The notes beneath the pieces were generated by a model. It had not been told where the DNA came from and did not search any database. It saw only the letters and a list, made by a program, of their open reading frames with translations. From the NCBI RefSeq assembly GCF_000380165.1, contig NZ_KB904655.1, positions 1 through 64,000 on the forward strand: 64,000 bases of DNA, in the 5' to 3' direction. The position numbers and the translations under genes were made by a program. Source of the stretch: Wenjunlia vitaminophila DSM 41686 (GTDB lineage: Bacteria > Actinomycetota > Actinomycetes > Streptomycetales > Streptomycetaceae). Below, in pieces: positions 25,072 to 47,656 of the stretch; the stretch's first letter is position 1; each line of letters begins with the position of its first letter.

Positions 25072-25085
25072 TCATCGTACGATGA
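25072..25085. promoter_or_regulatory. 14-bp perfect palindrome, candidate TetR operator
   Basis: TCATCGTACGATGA upstream of the leftward exporter-like gene. Palindromes with an ATCGTACGAT-like core are typical operators of TetR repressors of efflux genes. The only TetR in the window is at 39336-40019. Confidence 0.5.
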
Positions 25086-25211
25086 ATTCTATGACCGATG
25101 AGTTTCTCTGGGCAAGCTGAGGAGAGGCAACGAGGCGCCCCACGAGCCATCAAATCCGTTTATGTCCTCCTCTACCTGGGACTTTCCAGGAGCGACCGAT
25201 CACAAGTCGGT

Positions 25212-31904
<6,693 letters not shown>

Positions 31905-31906
31905 GG

Positions 31907-38410
<6,504 letters not shown>

Positions 38411-38425
38411 GTGGGCTCTCCCGAC

Positions 38426-38436
38426 GAGATATACAT
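38426..38436 (+). promoter_or_regulatory. GAGATATACAT element (copy 3 of 3), PKS/thioesterase divergent region
   Basis: Third copy of RAGATATACMT, between the divergent PKS and thioesterase genes and 16 bases upstream of the PKS start codon. The surrounding AT-rich stretch (to about 38450) likely also holds the promoters. Confidence 0.35.
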
Positions 38437-38572
38437 TATGTGATGACTTCACCGGGGATCGATGAATTCGTACGTGAGATCGCTCGCCACCGTTACTCAA
38501 GCCGCTTGCGCCGCACTAGAGGCAGTGGGGAAGGCCCCCAGGCGGGGCAAGGAACCAGACCCGGAGGGCCCG

Positions 38573-39370
38573 TTGACCACACCTGTCTCCCCCGATCCCG
38601 GCGCGACCAGGGACGACGCCAACTCACTCACGCTGTACTGCCTGGCCCACGCGGGCGGCAGCGCCATCCCCTACACGCGGTGGAACCGGTTCCTGCCGGC
38701 CGGTGTCAGGGTCGAACCCCTGGAACTCCCGGGCCACGGCGCGCGGCTGCGCGAGCCGCTGCTCGAGCAGGTGGAGCCCATCGTGGCGGACCTGTTGCGC
38801 ACCGTGGGGCCGCGCCGGGGAGCGCCGTTCGCACTCTTCGGTCACAGTTTCGGCGCGGTACTCGCGTTCGAGTTGACCCGCCGGCTGGTCCGCCTCGGCA
38901 CTCCGCCCGCCGCCCTCCTGGTCGCCGGGCGCAACGGCCCGACCCAGCCGCTGGCCCACCGCCCGATCCACAACCTGGACGACGAGGCGTTCGTCGCGGC
39001 GCTCATCCGGTTCGGCGGCATGCCGCAGGCCCTGTTGGAGCAGCCGGAACTGCTGCGGATCTACCTGCCGGTGCTGCGGGTGGACCTACGGCTCGCCGAA
39101 ACCCATCCGCGCCCGCCGGGGCCGCCGTTCGACGTGCCGGTGACGGCCTTCGGCGGCCGGCGGGACGTGCTCGCCGACCCGGAGGGCCTGTTGACCTGGG
39201 AGCGGGAGACCACCGGGGAGTTCGAGCTCGCCCTGCTTCCCGGCGGTCACTTCTTCCTCGACGAACCGGCGTTCCACTCCCTGCTGCTGTCCCGGCTGGC
39301 CCGCCTGACCCCACGGGCCACCGGGAACGATCCGCTCAGCCGCGGAACGACACCGGCAGCGCGCCGGTGA
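38573..39370 (+). CDS. type II thioesterase
   Basis: A 265-residue alpha/beta-hydrolase of the editing thioesterase type. Signatures: LYCLAHAGGSAIPYTRW at the N-terminus, the LELPGHGAR block, the nucleophile GHSFG near residue 90, and a GGHFFLDE histidine block near 225. I prefer TTG at 38573 because GGAGG lies at 38562-38566 and this gives the usual family length. ATG at 38462 would add 37 residues that do not resemble the family. It is divergent from the PKS genes and its 3' end overlaps the tetR gene by 35 bases on the opposite strand. It most likely removes stalled acyl groups from the PKS and carrier proteins; chain release itself is assigned to the PKS reductase domain. By count pyr26. 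Confidence 0.85.
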   Translation: MTTPVSPDPGATRDDANSLTLYCLAHAGGSAIPYTRWNRFLPAGVRVEPLELPGHGARLREPLLEQVEPIVADLLRTVGPRRGAPFALFGHSFGAVLAFELTRRLVRLGTPPAALLVAGRNGPTQPLAHRPIHNLDDEAFVAALIRFGGMPQALLEQPELLRIYLPVLRVDLRLAETHPRPPGPPFDVPVTAFGGRRDVLADPEGLLTWERETTGEFELALLPGGHFFLDEPAFHSLLLSRLARLTPRATGNDPLSRGTTPAARR

Positions 39371-40019
39371 GGTAGCGCTGGATCGTCGGCGCGATGCACG
39401 CCACCAGCTCGTCGGCGGGCAGCTTGTCGATCGGGTGCACCTGCACGATGTACCGGGTCATGGCCAGGCCGACCAACTGCGAGGTGACCAGCGCGGCGCG
39501 CACCTCGGGGTCGGACTTGCCGGTGGACCGCGCGACGGGCAGCGCGACCTCCTCGGTGAAGAACCGGCGGAGCAGTTGCGCTGCCACCTCGTGGGACACC
39601 GCCGAGCGCATGATGCTGCTCATCTGGTTCCGGCTGACCTCGCCCTCCCAGAGCCCGACGATGGCCCGGACCATCCGTTCCCCGAGCCCGCGCAGCGCCC
39701 GCCGCTTCCCCACCACCGCGGCGACGAGCTGCTCCGGGTGGACCGCGTCGTGCACCGCGGCGGAGAACAAGCCGTCCTTGGACGTGAAGAAGTGGTGGAT
39801 CAGGGCGGTGTCCACCCCGGCCTCCTGGGCGATGGACCGGATGGAGGCGCCCTCGTAGCCATGGGTGGCGAACTTGGCGCGCGCCGCGTCCAGGATGAGC
39901 TGCCTGCTCTCGGTGTTGCCCGGACGACGCCCGGTCCGCTTCCGCGCGGTGCGCGTCAGTTCCTCCTCCCCCGCACCGTCGCTCAACCCCACGGGGTCCG
40001 CTCGACCGGGAGCAGTCAC
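39336..40019 (-). CDS. TetR/AcrR family transcriptional regulator
   Basis: A 227-residue repressor-type protein. The N-terminal HTH reads from ILDAARAKFATHGYEGASIRSIA to GVDTALIHHFFTSKDGLF (about residues 42-85), the TetR_N pattern. The C-terminal ligand domain ends IAPTIQRYLTG. GTG at 40019 has AGGAGG about eight bases upstream, better than the GTG at 40037. It is divergent from the prolyl-PCP/halogenase genes; an inverted repeat (40129-40152) lies between them. It is the only obvious cluster-situated regulator I see. It probably senses a pathway product and controls export or biosynthesis genes; targets are inferred. By count pyr27. Confidence 0.87.
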   Translation of the reverse strand: MTAPGRADPVGLSDGAGEEELTRTARKRTGRRPGNTESRQLILDAARAKFATHGYEGASIRSIAQEAGVDTALIHHFFTSKDGLFSAAVHDAVHPEQLVAAVVGKRRALRGLGERMVRAIVGLWEGEVSRNQMSSIMRSAVSHEVAAQLLRRFFTEEVALPVARSTGKSDPEVRAALVTSQLVGLAMTRYIVQVHPIDKLPADELVACIAPTIQRYLTGALPVSFRG

Positions 40020-40128
40020 GGCATCCACCTCCTGCACAGCGTTATGCCTTCGATTCCAGATGGCCCAGCCTACTGCTGGCGTTCCTAAAACACCGCCGAC
40101 CAGCCCGGTTACCCTGAGCCGGTCGTCT

Positions 40129-40152
40129 GGAATTCTAAGGGTAGTGAATTCC
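40129..40152. promoter_or_regulatory. inverted repeat, candidate operator in tetR/PCP intergenic region
   Basis: GGAATTC (40129-40135) and GAATTCC (40146-40152) flank a 10-base spacer. A related 8-base pair, ATTCCAGA (40053-40060) and TCTGGAAT (40126-40133), also faces it. Position between divergent tetR and PCP genes suggests autoregulation. Confidence 0.45.
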
Positions 40153-40307
40153 TCATAGGCTTCGACTCGACTGGCCGGTGCGTTGACCGGCCTGAGTCGG
40201 AACCTAGCCAGTCTGTAGCGGCCCCTCGCAGCATCGCCGAAGCAGACGGCCGGGCTGACGGTTGCCCCCGGTCGATTGACGCATCGAGATCATCCGGGGA
40301 GGACCCG

Positions 40308-40580
40308 ATGACGGCCATCAGCCGCGATGAGATCTACACGAAACTCAGCGCCTACATACAGGAACAGTTCCTGGACGACAGCGAGATCTCGGAGCTGAAG
40401 CCGGACACCCCACTGCTGGAGTGGGGCGTGCTGAACTCCATGAACACCTCGATCCTGCTCACGTACATCAGGACCGACCTCGGGGTCACCGTTCCCCCGA
40501 CGCACATCACCGGTCGGCACTTCTACAGCCTCGACACCATCACCGACATGGTCTACGAGCTGTCTCTTCAGCCTGCGTGA
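40308..40580 (+). CDS. pyr28: prolyl/pyrrolyl carrier protein (PltL-like PCP)
   Basis: A 90-residue discrete carrier protein. The phosphopantetheine serine is Ser44 in LLEWGVLNSMNTSILL, closely resembling the LLELGILNSLNT site of PltL-type PCPs rather than the usual GGxS or GxDS sites. ATG at 40308 follows GGGGAGGA. It stands directly upstream of the PltA-like halogenase, which is known in relatives to act only on pyrrolyl-S-PCP. Expected path: loaded with L-proline by the ligase at 3615, oxidised by the dehydrogenase at 2479, dichlorinated by the neighbouring halogenase, then passed to the first PKS KS. Confidence 0.93.
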   Translation: MTAISRDEIYTKLSAYIQEQFLDDSEISELKPDTPLLEWGVLNSMNTSILLTYIRTDLGVTVPPTHITGRHFYSLDTITDMVYELSLQPA

Positions 40581-40643
40581 CCCGTTGGGCCCACGCCCAG
40601 GTCGCCATCGAGACACCTGACCCGAACAGAAGTGGAGAGCGTC

Positions 40644-41987
40644 GTGGACGCAGAGTTCGACATTGGCATCATCGGCGGCGGCCCGGCCGGCTCAACGGCT
40701 GCTTCCTATCTCGCCAAAGCTGGCCTGAAAGTCGCAGTCTTCGAAGCCGAAACGTTCCCCAGGGAGCATGTGGGCGAATCCCTGGTCCCCGCCACCACTC
40801 CCGTCCTCATCGAGACCGGCGCCATGCCCAAGGTGGAGGCGGCGAACTTCCCCAAGAAGTTCGGTGCCGCCTGGACCTCGGCCGAAGACCGGAACATCGA
40901 CCACAACGGCTTCCGCGGACTCACCCACGACTTCCGCGCCGCTGAGATCCTGTTCAACGAGCGCGACCAGGACGGTGTGGACCGCGACTACACCTTCCAC
41001 GTGGACCGGGGCAAGTTCGACCAGATCCTCCTCCAGCACGCGGAGAGCCTCGGGGCCAAGGTGTTCCACGGCATCCGCATCGGCAAGGTGGACTTCGACG
41101 GCGAGATGCCGGTGCTCGAGGCCAAGATCGGCAGCAAGTCGGTCGACATCCCGGTCCGCATGGTCGTGGACGCCAGCGGCCGGCAGACCCGCCTCGGCAA
41201 CCAGCTCAAGTTCAAGGTCCCGGACCCGATCTTCAACCAGTACGCGGTCCACTCGTGGTTCGACAACTTCGACCGCAAGGCCCTGGCGGTCAACAAGGAC
41301 CAGGCGGACTACATCTTCATCCACTTCCTGCCGGTCACCGACACCTGGGTGTGGCAGATCCCCATCACCGACACCATCACCTCGATCGGTGTGGTCAGCC
41401 AGAAGAAGCGGTTCCAGGAGTTCGCCGGGGACCGGGAGAAGTTCTTCTGGGACACCGTCGCCAGCCGCCCCGAACTGCTCGACGCCCTGAAGAACTCGGA
41501 CCAGGTCCGGCCCTTCAAGACCGAGGGTGACTACAGCTACGGCATGTCGCAGATCGCGGGCGACAACTTCGTCCTCATCGGCGACGCGGCCCGCTTCGTG
41601 GACCCGATCTTCTCCAGCGGTGTGTCCGTGGCGCTCAACAGCGCCCGCCTCGCCTGCAAGGACATCATCGCCGCCGCCGAGGCGGGCGACTTCAAGAAGG
41701 AGCGCTTCGGGACCTACGAGCGCAAGCTGCGCAAGGGCGTCTCGAACTGGTACGAGTTCATCCAGATCTACTACCGGCTCAACATCCTGTTCACCGCGTT
41801 CGTCCAGGACGACCGGTACCGCCTGGACGTGCTGAAGATGCTCCAGGGCGACGTCTACGACGACGAGGAGCCCAAGGCCCTCGCCGCCATGCGGGAGATC
41901 GTCAAGGCGGTGGAGGACGACCCCACCCACCTGTGGCACCCGTACCTCGGCAGCCTCAAGGCCCCGTCGGCGAAGCCCCAGTTCTGA
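40644..41987 (+). CDS. pyr29: pyrrolyl-S-PCP halogenase (PltA-like, FADH2-dependent)
   Basis: A 447-residue halogenase closely similar along its whole length to PltA. The FAD motif GGGPAGS is at residues 11-17; EHVGESLVPATTPVL lies near 38; the diagnostic TWVWQIPIT (WxWxIP) near 235; and IGDAARFVDPIFSSGVSVALNSAR near 312 is intact. It ends SAKPQF, as relatives end in SAKPxF. Known homologues chlorinate C4 and C5 of pyrrolyl bound to its PCP. GTG at 40644 has GGAG six bases upstream and matches PltA's N-terminus better than GTG at 40632. It is co-directional with and 63 bases after the PCP gene and is followed by a strong terminator. Confidence 0.95.
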   Translation: MDAEFDIGIIGGGPAGSTAASYLAKAGLKVAVFEAETFPREHVGESLVPATTPVLIETGAMPKVEAANFPKKFGAAWTSAEDRNIDHNGFRGLTHDFRAAEILFNERDQDGVDRDYTFHVDRGKFDQILLQHAESLGAKVFHGIRIGKVDFDGEMPVLEAKIGSKSVDIPVRMVVDASGRQTRLGNQLKFKVPDPIFNQYAVHSWFDNFDRKALAVNKDQADYIFIHFLPVTDTWVWQIPITDTITSIGVVSQKKRFQEFAGDREKFFWDTVASRPELLDALKNSDQVRPFKTEGDYSYGMSQIAGDNFVLIGDAARFVDPIFSSGVSVALNSARLACKDIIAAAEAGDFKKERFGTYERKLRKGVSNWYEFIQIYYRLNILFTAFVQDDRYRLDVLKMLQGDVYDDEEPKALAAMREIVKAVEDDPTHLWHPYLGSLKAPSAKPQF

Positions 41988-42005
41988 CGGACGCCGCCAC
42001 GGGCG

Positions 42006-42031
42006 CACCCGGGCCGGCACCGGCCCGGGTG
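42006..42031 (+). terminator. hairpin terminator after pyrrole halogenase
   Basis: Perfect 12-bp arms CACCCGGGCCGG (42006-42017) and CCGGCCCGGGTG (42020-42031) with a 2-base centre, 19 bases after the halogenase stop. It closes the PCP-halogenase unit. Confidence 0.8.
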
Positions 42032-42260
42032 AGCGGCGGTGGTGCGGACAACGACGTCCGCGCCACCGCCGCTCCGGCGTCTCACGACCCGGCACGGGAC
42101 GCGGAGCGCGCCCCCTCCAACGGTAGACGGCCGGGGGCGTCGGGGCAGGGGCGGTCGGGGGTGGCCGGGACAATGGGGGGCGCCGCACCGAGGCGGACGC
42201 TGCCCGCGGCCCGCCGGGCGGCCACCAGAGCCACCACGGCTGCCGCGGGCGCCAGGACGG

Positions 42261-43154
42261 TCAGGCCGCGGCCCGCTGCTCGCTCCTGGCCCGGGCGACC
42301 AACTCGTTGACCGCGTCCACCAGGCCCGAGTCCAGCATCGTCGCCGCGGCGGTGTCAGCCGGGGCGCCGAACCCCGTGTCGTGGACCGCCACGCTGGCGC
42401 AGTACTGCTGGTCGGGCGTGAACGTGGCGAACGTCCACTCGCTTCCGGTGCCCGGGGTGCCGTCCGGACGCTGCACCCGCACCGGTTGTCCGTCCTCCCC
42501 GAACCCGAACTCGGAGAAACGGAACCGCAGACCCTGCCCGATGGCCTTGCTGTACGCCTCCTTGAGCGTCCACAGCCGCACCGCGCTGCGGTTCCGCCGG
42601 GCCTCGGGGACCCGTTCCAGCATGTCCAGCTCGTACGGGGTGCAGATGTGCCGCTCGGTGCCGTTGCGCAGCAGCGGGCGGTCGATCTTCTCCGCGTCCA
42701 CCCCGATGCGGCCCCGGGTCGTCAGCCCCACCAGCAGGAAGTCACCGGTGTGGCTGAGGCTGACGTCCACCTGGTCGAGGCCGCGCAGATAGGGACGGCC
42801 GAACGCGGTGTAGGCCAGCTCCACGGTGTGCGGGGGCGCCTGGACGGCGACGCCCGCGGCGTGCTTGAGCAGGGAGCGGGTGGCGGCGAACCGGGCCCGG
42901 ACCCTGGGGTTGCGCATCCGCAGGTAGCGCTCCCAGTCCCGGCCCAGCAGCCGCTTCAGGGAGGGCGTGTGCGCGGGGTGCGGCAGCCAGTCGTCGATCC
43001 GCGCGTGCAGCACCGCCCAACCCAGCGAGGCCAGGTCGTGTCGGACCCGGTCCCACGGCCCCGCGGTCCCGCGCACCCGCACCGGCTCCGCCACCGCCGG
43101 TTGCTGGGCGGGTGGGTTGCCGAACGGATGGATGACGGCGCGCGTGCTGGCCAT
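42261..43154 (-). CDS. 4'-phosphopantetheinyl transferase (Sfp type)
   Basis: A 297-residue Sfp/Gsp-type PPTase. The three conserved regions are DVSLSHTGDFLLVGL near residue 129, GRIGVDAEKI (magnesium-binding acidic residues) near 147 and VRLWTLKEAYSKAIGQGL near 192. ATG at 43154 has a G-rich ribosome site about five bases upstream. It should convert the apo carrier domains of the two PKS proteins and the two discrete carriers to the holo form with CoA. It faces the halogenase gene convergently and marks the right edge of the recognisable cluster. By count pyr30. Confidence 0.9.
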   Translation of the reverse strand: MASTRAVIHPFGNPPAQQPAVAEPVRVRGTAGPWDRVRHDLASLGWAVLHARIDDWLPHPAHTPSLKRLLGRDWERYLRMRNPRVRARFAATRSLLKHAAGVAVQAPPHTVELAYTAFGRPYLRGLDQVDVSLSHTGDFLLVGLTTRGRIGVDAEKIDRPLLRNGTERHICTPYELDMLERVPEARRNRSAVRLWTLKEAYSKAIGQGLRFRFSEFGFGEDGQPVRVQRPDGTPGTGSEWTFATFTPDQQYCASVAVHDTGFGAPADTAAATMLDSGLVDAVNELVARARSEQRAAA

Positions 43155-43359
43155 GTGACCCCCTGTGTCGTTCGTCGTCCTGGGTGCCTCGTCGGTGTCT
43201 CGCGGTGGTGCGTCGCGCGGTGGTGCTCGTGCCGGTGGTCCTCCGTGTCATCAGGTCCCGCGGGGAGCGCCGGGTTCCGTCCGGGCCCACCGCTCGTCGG
43301 TGGCCCGCCACGCGGCCGGGCCCGCCCACGGTGCCGGCCCGCCCCGGTGCCCGTCGCCC

Positions 43360-45144
43360 TCACCCGGCGAGCGCCGCCCCGTAGAGGTCGTAGCCCCGCG
43401 GGTCGCGGTACCGGGCGACCACCTCGGTGGCCAACCGCTCCTCGTGGGGCGCGGCCAGCTCCGCGTGGTCGGTGAGCCCCGGAACGCCTCCGAGGCGTCC
43501 GGCGATCCTGGCCAGGGCGGTGACCACCCAGGCGGGTTCGGCCAGGAAGCCGCCTGGACTCGCGCGTTGCTGCTGGCGCCACACCCCCAGACAGGACGCG
43601 GCGGCGAGGACATGGGTGTAGCGGTCGGTCAACGCGGACATCTCGGCCACCACGACGGGGGTCCGGTCCGCCGCACCGGCCCTACTGATCCGGGCACGCA
43701 ACGAGCACAGCTCGCGCAGGAACCCCTCGGCGAGCCGGTGCGCGGCGGCTCCCCCCGCGCTCGCGCCCGGACGTTCCCTGGCCGTTGCCACCAGCGAGGC
43801 CGCCAGTGCGTCCTCGCCCGCGGCCGGCCGCAGCGCCTCCAGGTGGAGCTGGGGCAGTGACCCACCGATGTCGAACAGCCCGGCGGGGGCGGGTTCCGCG
43901 TCGAACCACGCCCGGTCAGCCAGGAGCGGCAACTGCGGGATGATCGTGGCCTGGCAGGCCGCGGACCCGGCGTGGCCCAGACTGACCACCGGCAGGTCAC
44001 GCACCTGCTTGGCGAAGATGCCGTAGGGACCGCGCTGGTCGTACAGCGAGGAGCCCAGGATGATCGACAGGTCGTAGGCGGTCTCGCCGAGGACCTTGGG
44101 CACCAGGTACTCCGCCGCGGCCGCGTACACCCCGGTCTGCTCCGGCAGCAGGTTCACCGCACGGGTGGCCGCCAGGCACAGGCTGTCGCAGAGCAGCAGG
44201 TCGGCCAGGGCGGCGGCGAGCACCTGCTGGGCGTTGCGCATGTCGATCCCGGAACCGGAGGCGCGACCCCGCTCGTCGGCGCACCGCACGGCGGTCCGCA
44301 GACAGGTGTCGATCATGGCGATGGCCGTGGAGGGCATCACCCCGCGGCTGATCTGGAAGGAGCGCAGGGCCAGTTCCATGCCCTGCCCGACCTCGCCCAC
44401 CAGGGCGGACCTGGCCACCGGCAGCTCGTTGAAGCTGATGCCGTGGAAGTACAGACCGCGGGCGCCGGTGGTGGGGTGCCTGGGCAGGTGGGTCAGGCGT
44501 GCCGCGGGGATCTCCTCGGTGTCCAGCAGCAGCACCGAGTGGCTGCGACGGCCGGGGGCGGGTGAGGTCCTGGCGTAGACGGTCAGGGCCCGCGCCCGCG
44601 CCACGTTGTTGATGGCCCGCTTGGTGCCGTCGAGGACCAGCCGGGTGCCGGTGTCGGTGGCGCGGAACTCGTCCCTGGCCAGGTCGTTGCCGTGGGCCAG
44701 TTCGGGGTGGGCCACGGCCATCCGCTCTCCGCGCAGCAGCAGGTCCGCGGTGGCCCGCTGCTGCTCGGGCGCGCCCTCGAGCCAGGAGGTGACCGCGGCG
44801 AGGAAGGACGAGAGGCCGTAGCCGATGGCCAGCGAGGCGTCCCTGCGGAACACCGGGCGCAGCACCCGCACCAGGCCCTCGGGGCCGTCGAACCGTCCGC
44901 CGAGTCGACGGGGGACGAACTCCGCGTTGAGGTGGAAGCGGCCGAGCAGTCGCTCGCCCTCGCCGGACAGTTCGCCCCGGGCGTCGGCGGCGAGCAGGGC
45001 CTCGTGCCCCAGGGGGTTGGTGAAGTCTGCGGGGTCGCCGAGGTAGGACTCGAGGGCGGCGGCGCGCTCGCCGGCGGCGGCCCGTCGGGAGGGTGCTCCG
45101 GCAGCGTTCAGCGCCCCGGCAGCCGCTGTCCCGATCACGGTCAT
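43360..45144 (-). CDS. acyl-CoA dehydrogenase family protein (large, function unclear)
   Basis: A 594-residue protein, much longer than typical acyl-CoA dehydrogenases (about 380). The N-terminal two thirds have the family fold: [21 protein letters not shown] near residue 142, [12 protein letters not shown] near 170 and [19 protein letters not shown] near 245. The C-terminal third (after about 400) is alpha-helical and Ala/Leu-rich and may be an oxidase-like second helical domain. ATG at 45144 follows an AAAGGGGG site. It is divergent from homogentisate dioxygenase. Whether it belongs to the pyrrolomycin pathway or to core metabolism is not clear; no substrate can be named. Confidence 0.75.
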   Translation of the reverse strand: MTVIGTAAAGALNAAGAPSRRAAAGERAAALESYLGDPADFTNPLGHEALLAADARGELSGEGERLLGRFHLNAEFVPRRLGGRFDGPEGLVRVLRPVFRRDASLAIGYGLSSFLAAVTSWLEGAPEQQRATADLLLRGERMAVAHPELAHGNDLARDEFRATDTGTRLVLDGTKRAINNVARARALTVYARTSPAPGRRSHSVLLLDTEEIPAARLTHLPRHPTTGARGLYFHGISFNELPVARSALVGEVGQGMELALRSFQISRGVMPSTAIAMIDTCLRTAVRCADERGRASGSGIDMRNAQQVLAAALADLLLCDSLCLAATRAVNLLPEQTGVYAAAAEYLVPKVLGETAYDLSIILGSSLYDQRGPYGIFAKQVRDLPVVSLGHAGSAACQATIIPQLPLLADRAWFDAEPAPAGLFDIGGSLPQLHLEALRPAAGEDALAASLVATARERPGASAGGAAAHRLAEGFLRELCSLRARISRAGAADRTPVVVAEMSALTDRYTHVLAAASCLGVWRQQQRASPGGFLAEPAWVVTALARIAGRLGGVPGLTDHAELAAPHEERLATEVVARYRDPRGYDLYGAALAG

Positions 45145-45369
45145 CGTGCCCCCTTTACCACCTTCTGGAACCGGGCACCGATGGCACGTTGTGAGCGGAA
45201 CCCGACACGGTGTCGCCCCAGGATCGGCAGGACTTCTAGAACGGGACTGGAGTCGCATCGGAGCGGGGCAGGGCTTCGACCCCGGGTCACCACCGGCACG
45301 GCACCACCGCCCGGGGCGCCGCCGGGCCGCTCCCCGGTCACCGGCGCGTTGACGCGGCGGGCGCCGAAT

Positions 45370-45387
45370 CCTATGGTCGAGCATAGG
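45370..45387. promoter_or_regulatory. inverted repeat upstream of hmgA, candidate GntR operator
   Basis: CCTATG-N6-CATAGG, 45 bases upstream of the hmgA start. A gntR gene overlaps the end of hmgA, so this may be its operator. A single CATAG half-site recurs at about 47600 before the downstream acyl-CoA dehydrogenase. Confidence 0.4.
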
Positions 45388-45432
45388 AATCAACCGAGCC
45401 CCTTCCCCTCGTCCGGCACAGGAGCGCACCCC

Positions 45433-46815
45433 ATGAGCAGCCCCAGCACAGCAGCAGAGCAGGCCGGCACGCCCGCCGCGGGCCTCGACTACTCGCCGGG
45501 CTTCGGGAACGAGCACGTCAGTGAGGCAGTGCCGGGAGCGTTGCCGGTCGGGCGGAACTCCCCGCAGCGCGCACCGCTCGGCCTGTACGCCGAGCAGTTG
45601 AGCGGTACGGCCTTCACCGAGCCCCGGCACGCCAACCGCAGGAGCTGGCTGTACCGCATCCGCCCCTCCGCCGCGCACCCGAGGTTCCGCAGGACCGACA
45701 ACGGTGCCCTGCTCAGCGCGCCGTTCACCGACAGCGAGCCCGACCCGAACCGGCTGCGCTGGGACCCGCTGCCGCTGCCCGAGCGGGACACCGACTTCGT
45801 CACCGGGCTGTACACCGTCGGGGGCAACGGCGACGTGCTGCGCCGCTGCGGCATCGGCATCCACCTGTACCGCGCCAACCGCTCCATGGTGGACCGGGTG
45901 TTCGTGGACTCCGACGGGGAGCTGCTGATCGTCCCGGAGCTGGGCGGGCTGCTGGTGCGCACCGAGCTGGGGCTGCTCGAGGCACGGCCCGGGCAGGTGG
46001 CACTGGTGCCCCGCGGGGTGCGGTTCCGGGTGGAGCTGCTCGACGGGGCGGCGCGGGGCTACGTCTGTGAGAACTACGGTCAGCCGTTCCGGCTCCCCGA
46101 CCTGGGGCCGATCGGTGCGAACGGCCTGGCCAACCCCCGGGACTTCCTGGCGCCCGTGGCGGCCTTCGAGGACGTCGAGGAGCCGGTGGAGGTGGTGAAC
46201 AAGTTCGGTGGGAACCTCTGGGCCGCCCAGTACGACCACTCACCGCTCGACGTGGTCGCCTGGCACGGCAACTACGCCCCCTACGTCTACGACCTGTCCA
46301 GGTTCAACGTCCTCGGCTCGATCAGCTTCGACCACCCGGACCCGTCGATCTTCACCGTGCTGACCTCGCCGTCCAGCACGCCCGGCCTGGCCAACGCCGA
46401 CTTCGTGGTCTTCGCGCCCCGTTGGCTGGTCGGCGAGGACACCTTCCGGCCGGCGTACTTCCACCGCAACGTGATGAGCGAGTTCATGGGTCTGATCGAC
46501 GGCGCCTACGACGCCAAGGCCAGCGGGTTCGCGCCGGGCGGGGCCAGCCTGCACAACATGATGAGCGCGCACGGGCCCGACCGGGACACCTACGCCAAGG
46601 CCAGCAGCGCCGAGCTGCTGCCGGAGAAGGTGGACGGGGGCACGGCCTTCATGTTCGAGACCCGCTGGCCGGTGGTGGTCACCGCGCAGGCGATGGCGGC
46701 GGACCACCGGCAGCAGGACTACGACGCCGTCTGGCGGGACATCGGTCGGGGCTTCCCCGGGACGGCGCCGGCCGACGGGCCCGTCCGGTCGGCGGGGCCG
46801 GAGCGGACCAGGTGA
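45433..46815 (+). CDS. hmgA: homogentisate 1,2-dioxygenase
   Basis: A 460-residue cupin-type Fe(II) dioxygenase, the usual family length. It opens with the family's [28 protein letters not shown] pattern. The iron-ligand region is visible as [15 protein letters not shown] near residue 345 (His and Glu) and [12 protein letters not shown] near 372 (His). It cleaves homogentisate to maleylacetoacetate in tyrosine/phenylalanine catabolism in the cytoplasm. ATG at 45433 is chosen. The stop overlaps the next gene's GTG start (GTGA), so the regulator is translationally coupled. It is a conserved Streptomyces chromosomal gene and marks the right flank of the cluster. Confidence 0.95.
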   Translation: MSSPSTAAEQAGTPAAGLDYSPGFGNEHVSEAVPGALPVGRNSPQRAPLGLYAEQLSGTAFTEPRHANRRSWLYRIRPSAAHPRFRRTDNGALLSAPFTDSEPDPNRLRWDPLPLPERDTDFVTGLYTVGGNGDVLRRCGIGIHLYRANRSMVDRVFVDSDGELLIVPELGGLLVRTELGLLEARPGQVALVPRGVRFRVELLDGAARGYVCENYGQPFRLPDLGPIGANGLANPRDFLAPVAAFEDVEEPVEVVNKFGGNLWAAQYDHSPLDVVAWHGNYAPYVYDLSRFNVLGSISFDHPDPSIFTVLTSPSSTPGLANADFVVFAPRWLVGEDTFRPAYFHRNVMSEFMGLIDGAYDAKASGFAPGGASLHNMMSAHGPDRDTYAKASSAELLPEKVDGGTAFMFETRWPVVVTAQAMAADHRQQDYDAVWRDIGRGFPGTAPADGPVRSAGPERTR

Positions 46816-47564
46816 CCGACGGCACCCACCAGCCGGCCCCGATCACCCTGAACCGCAGGTTGCCCCTGTGGTACCAGGTCTCGCAGAGCCTACGGGCCTC
46901 CGTCCTCGGCCGCGGCCCGGACAGCCCGCTGCGGCTGCCGACCGAGGAGGACCTCGCCCGGCACTACGGCGTCAGCGTGCTCACCGTGCGCCAGGCGTTG
47001 AAGCCGTTGGAGGAGGAGGGCCTGATCACCCGGCACCGGCGGCGGGGCACCTTCATCGACCCCGCCGCCCGCCCCATGGCACCGATACGGCTGCTGGGTT
47101 CCGTGGACGCCATCGTGGCCCAGCAGTCGAGTGAGGAGGCGACGGTGCTGGGCCGGGGCACCGCCGCGGCCCCCGCCGACCTGGCCGAGCACTTCCCGCC
47201 GGGCTCCGGGACGGCGTGGTTCCGACGGCTGCGCCGCCACGGCGGGGAGCCGTCGAGCTGGGCGGAGAACCACGTGCTGCCCGAGCTCGGGGAGCGGGTG
47301 CGCACCGAGGACCTGGAACGCTGGCCGATGACCAGGGTGCTGCGGGACCGGCTCGGGGTGCGGATCAGCCGGATCACCGACACCGTGCAGGCCCGGCTCG
47401 CCGACCCGGAGACGGCCGAGCTGCTGGGGGTGCCCCTGCTCAGCCCGATCCTGCACTACACCGGGGTGACCTACGACCACGAGAACCAGGTGGTGGACGT
47501 GGCGCGCATCCACTACCGGGGAGACCGCTTCTCGTTCTCGGTGACCCTGGAGGCGGAGTCCTGA
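46812..47564 (+). CDS. GntR family regulator (HutC/UTRA type)
   Basis: A 250-residue regulator. The winged HTH is at about residues 14-80: [46 protein letters not shown] and HRRRGTFI. The C-terminal UTRA ligand domain covers about 95-245 and ends [10 protein letters not shown]. The GTG start overlaps the hmgA stop. It probably regulates hmgA and perhaps the acyl-CoA dehydrogenase/CoA-transferase pair downstream; the inverted repeat at 45370-45387 is a plausible operator. Effector unknown, possibly an aromatic intermediate. Confidence 0.88.
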   Translation: MTDGTHQPAPITLNRRLPLWYQVSQSLRASVLGRGPDSPLRLPTEEDLARHYGVSVLTVRQALKPLEEEGLITRHRRRGTFIDPAARPMAPIRLLGSVDAIVAQQSSEEATVLGRGTAAAPADLAEHFPPGSGTAWFRRLRRHGGEPSSWAENHVLPELGERVRTEDLERWPMTRVLRDRLGVRISRITDTVQARLADPETAELLGVPLLSPILHYTGVTYDHENQVVDVARIHYRGDRFSFSVTLEAES

Positions 47565-47656
47565 CCCGGGCGGCACCGGCCCGAGGCGGGCTGTACAGCC
47601 ATAGTGACGCACCGGTAACTTCGCGGCGAGCCGAGCAGAGCAGCGAAGGAGACGCC

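Noticed and set aside
38462-38572. N-terminal extension of the thioesterase from ATG 38462
   Set aside because: The 37 extra residues do not resemble the family and would crowd the divergent PKS promoter; TTG 38573 has a better ribosome site and gives the usual length. Not excluded completely.
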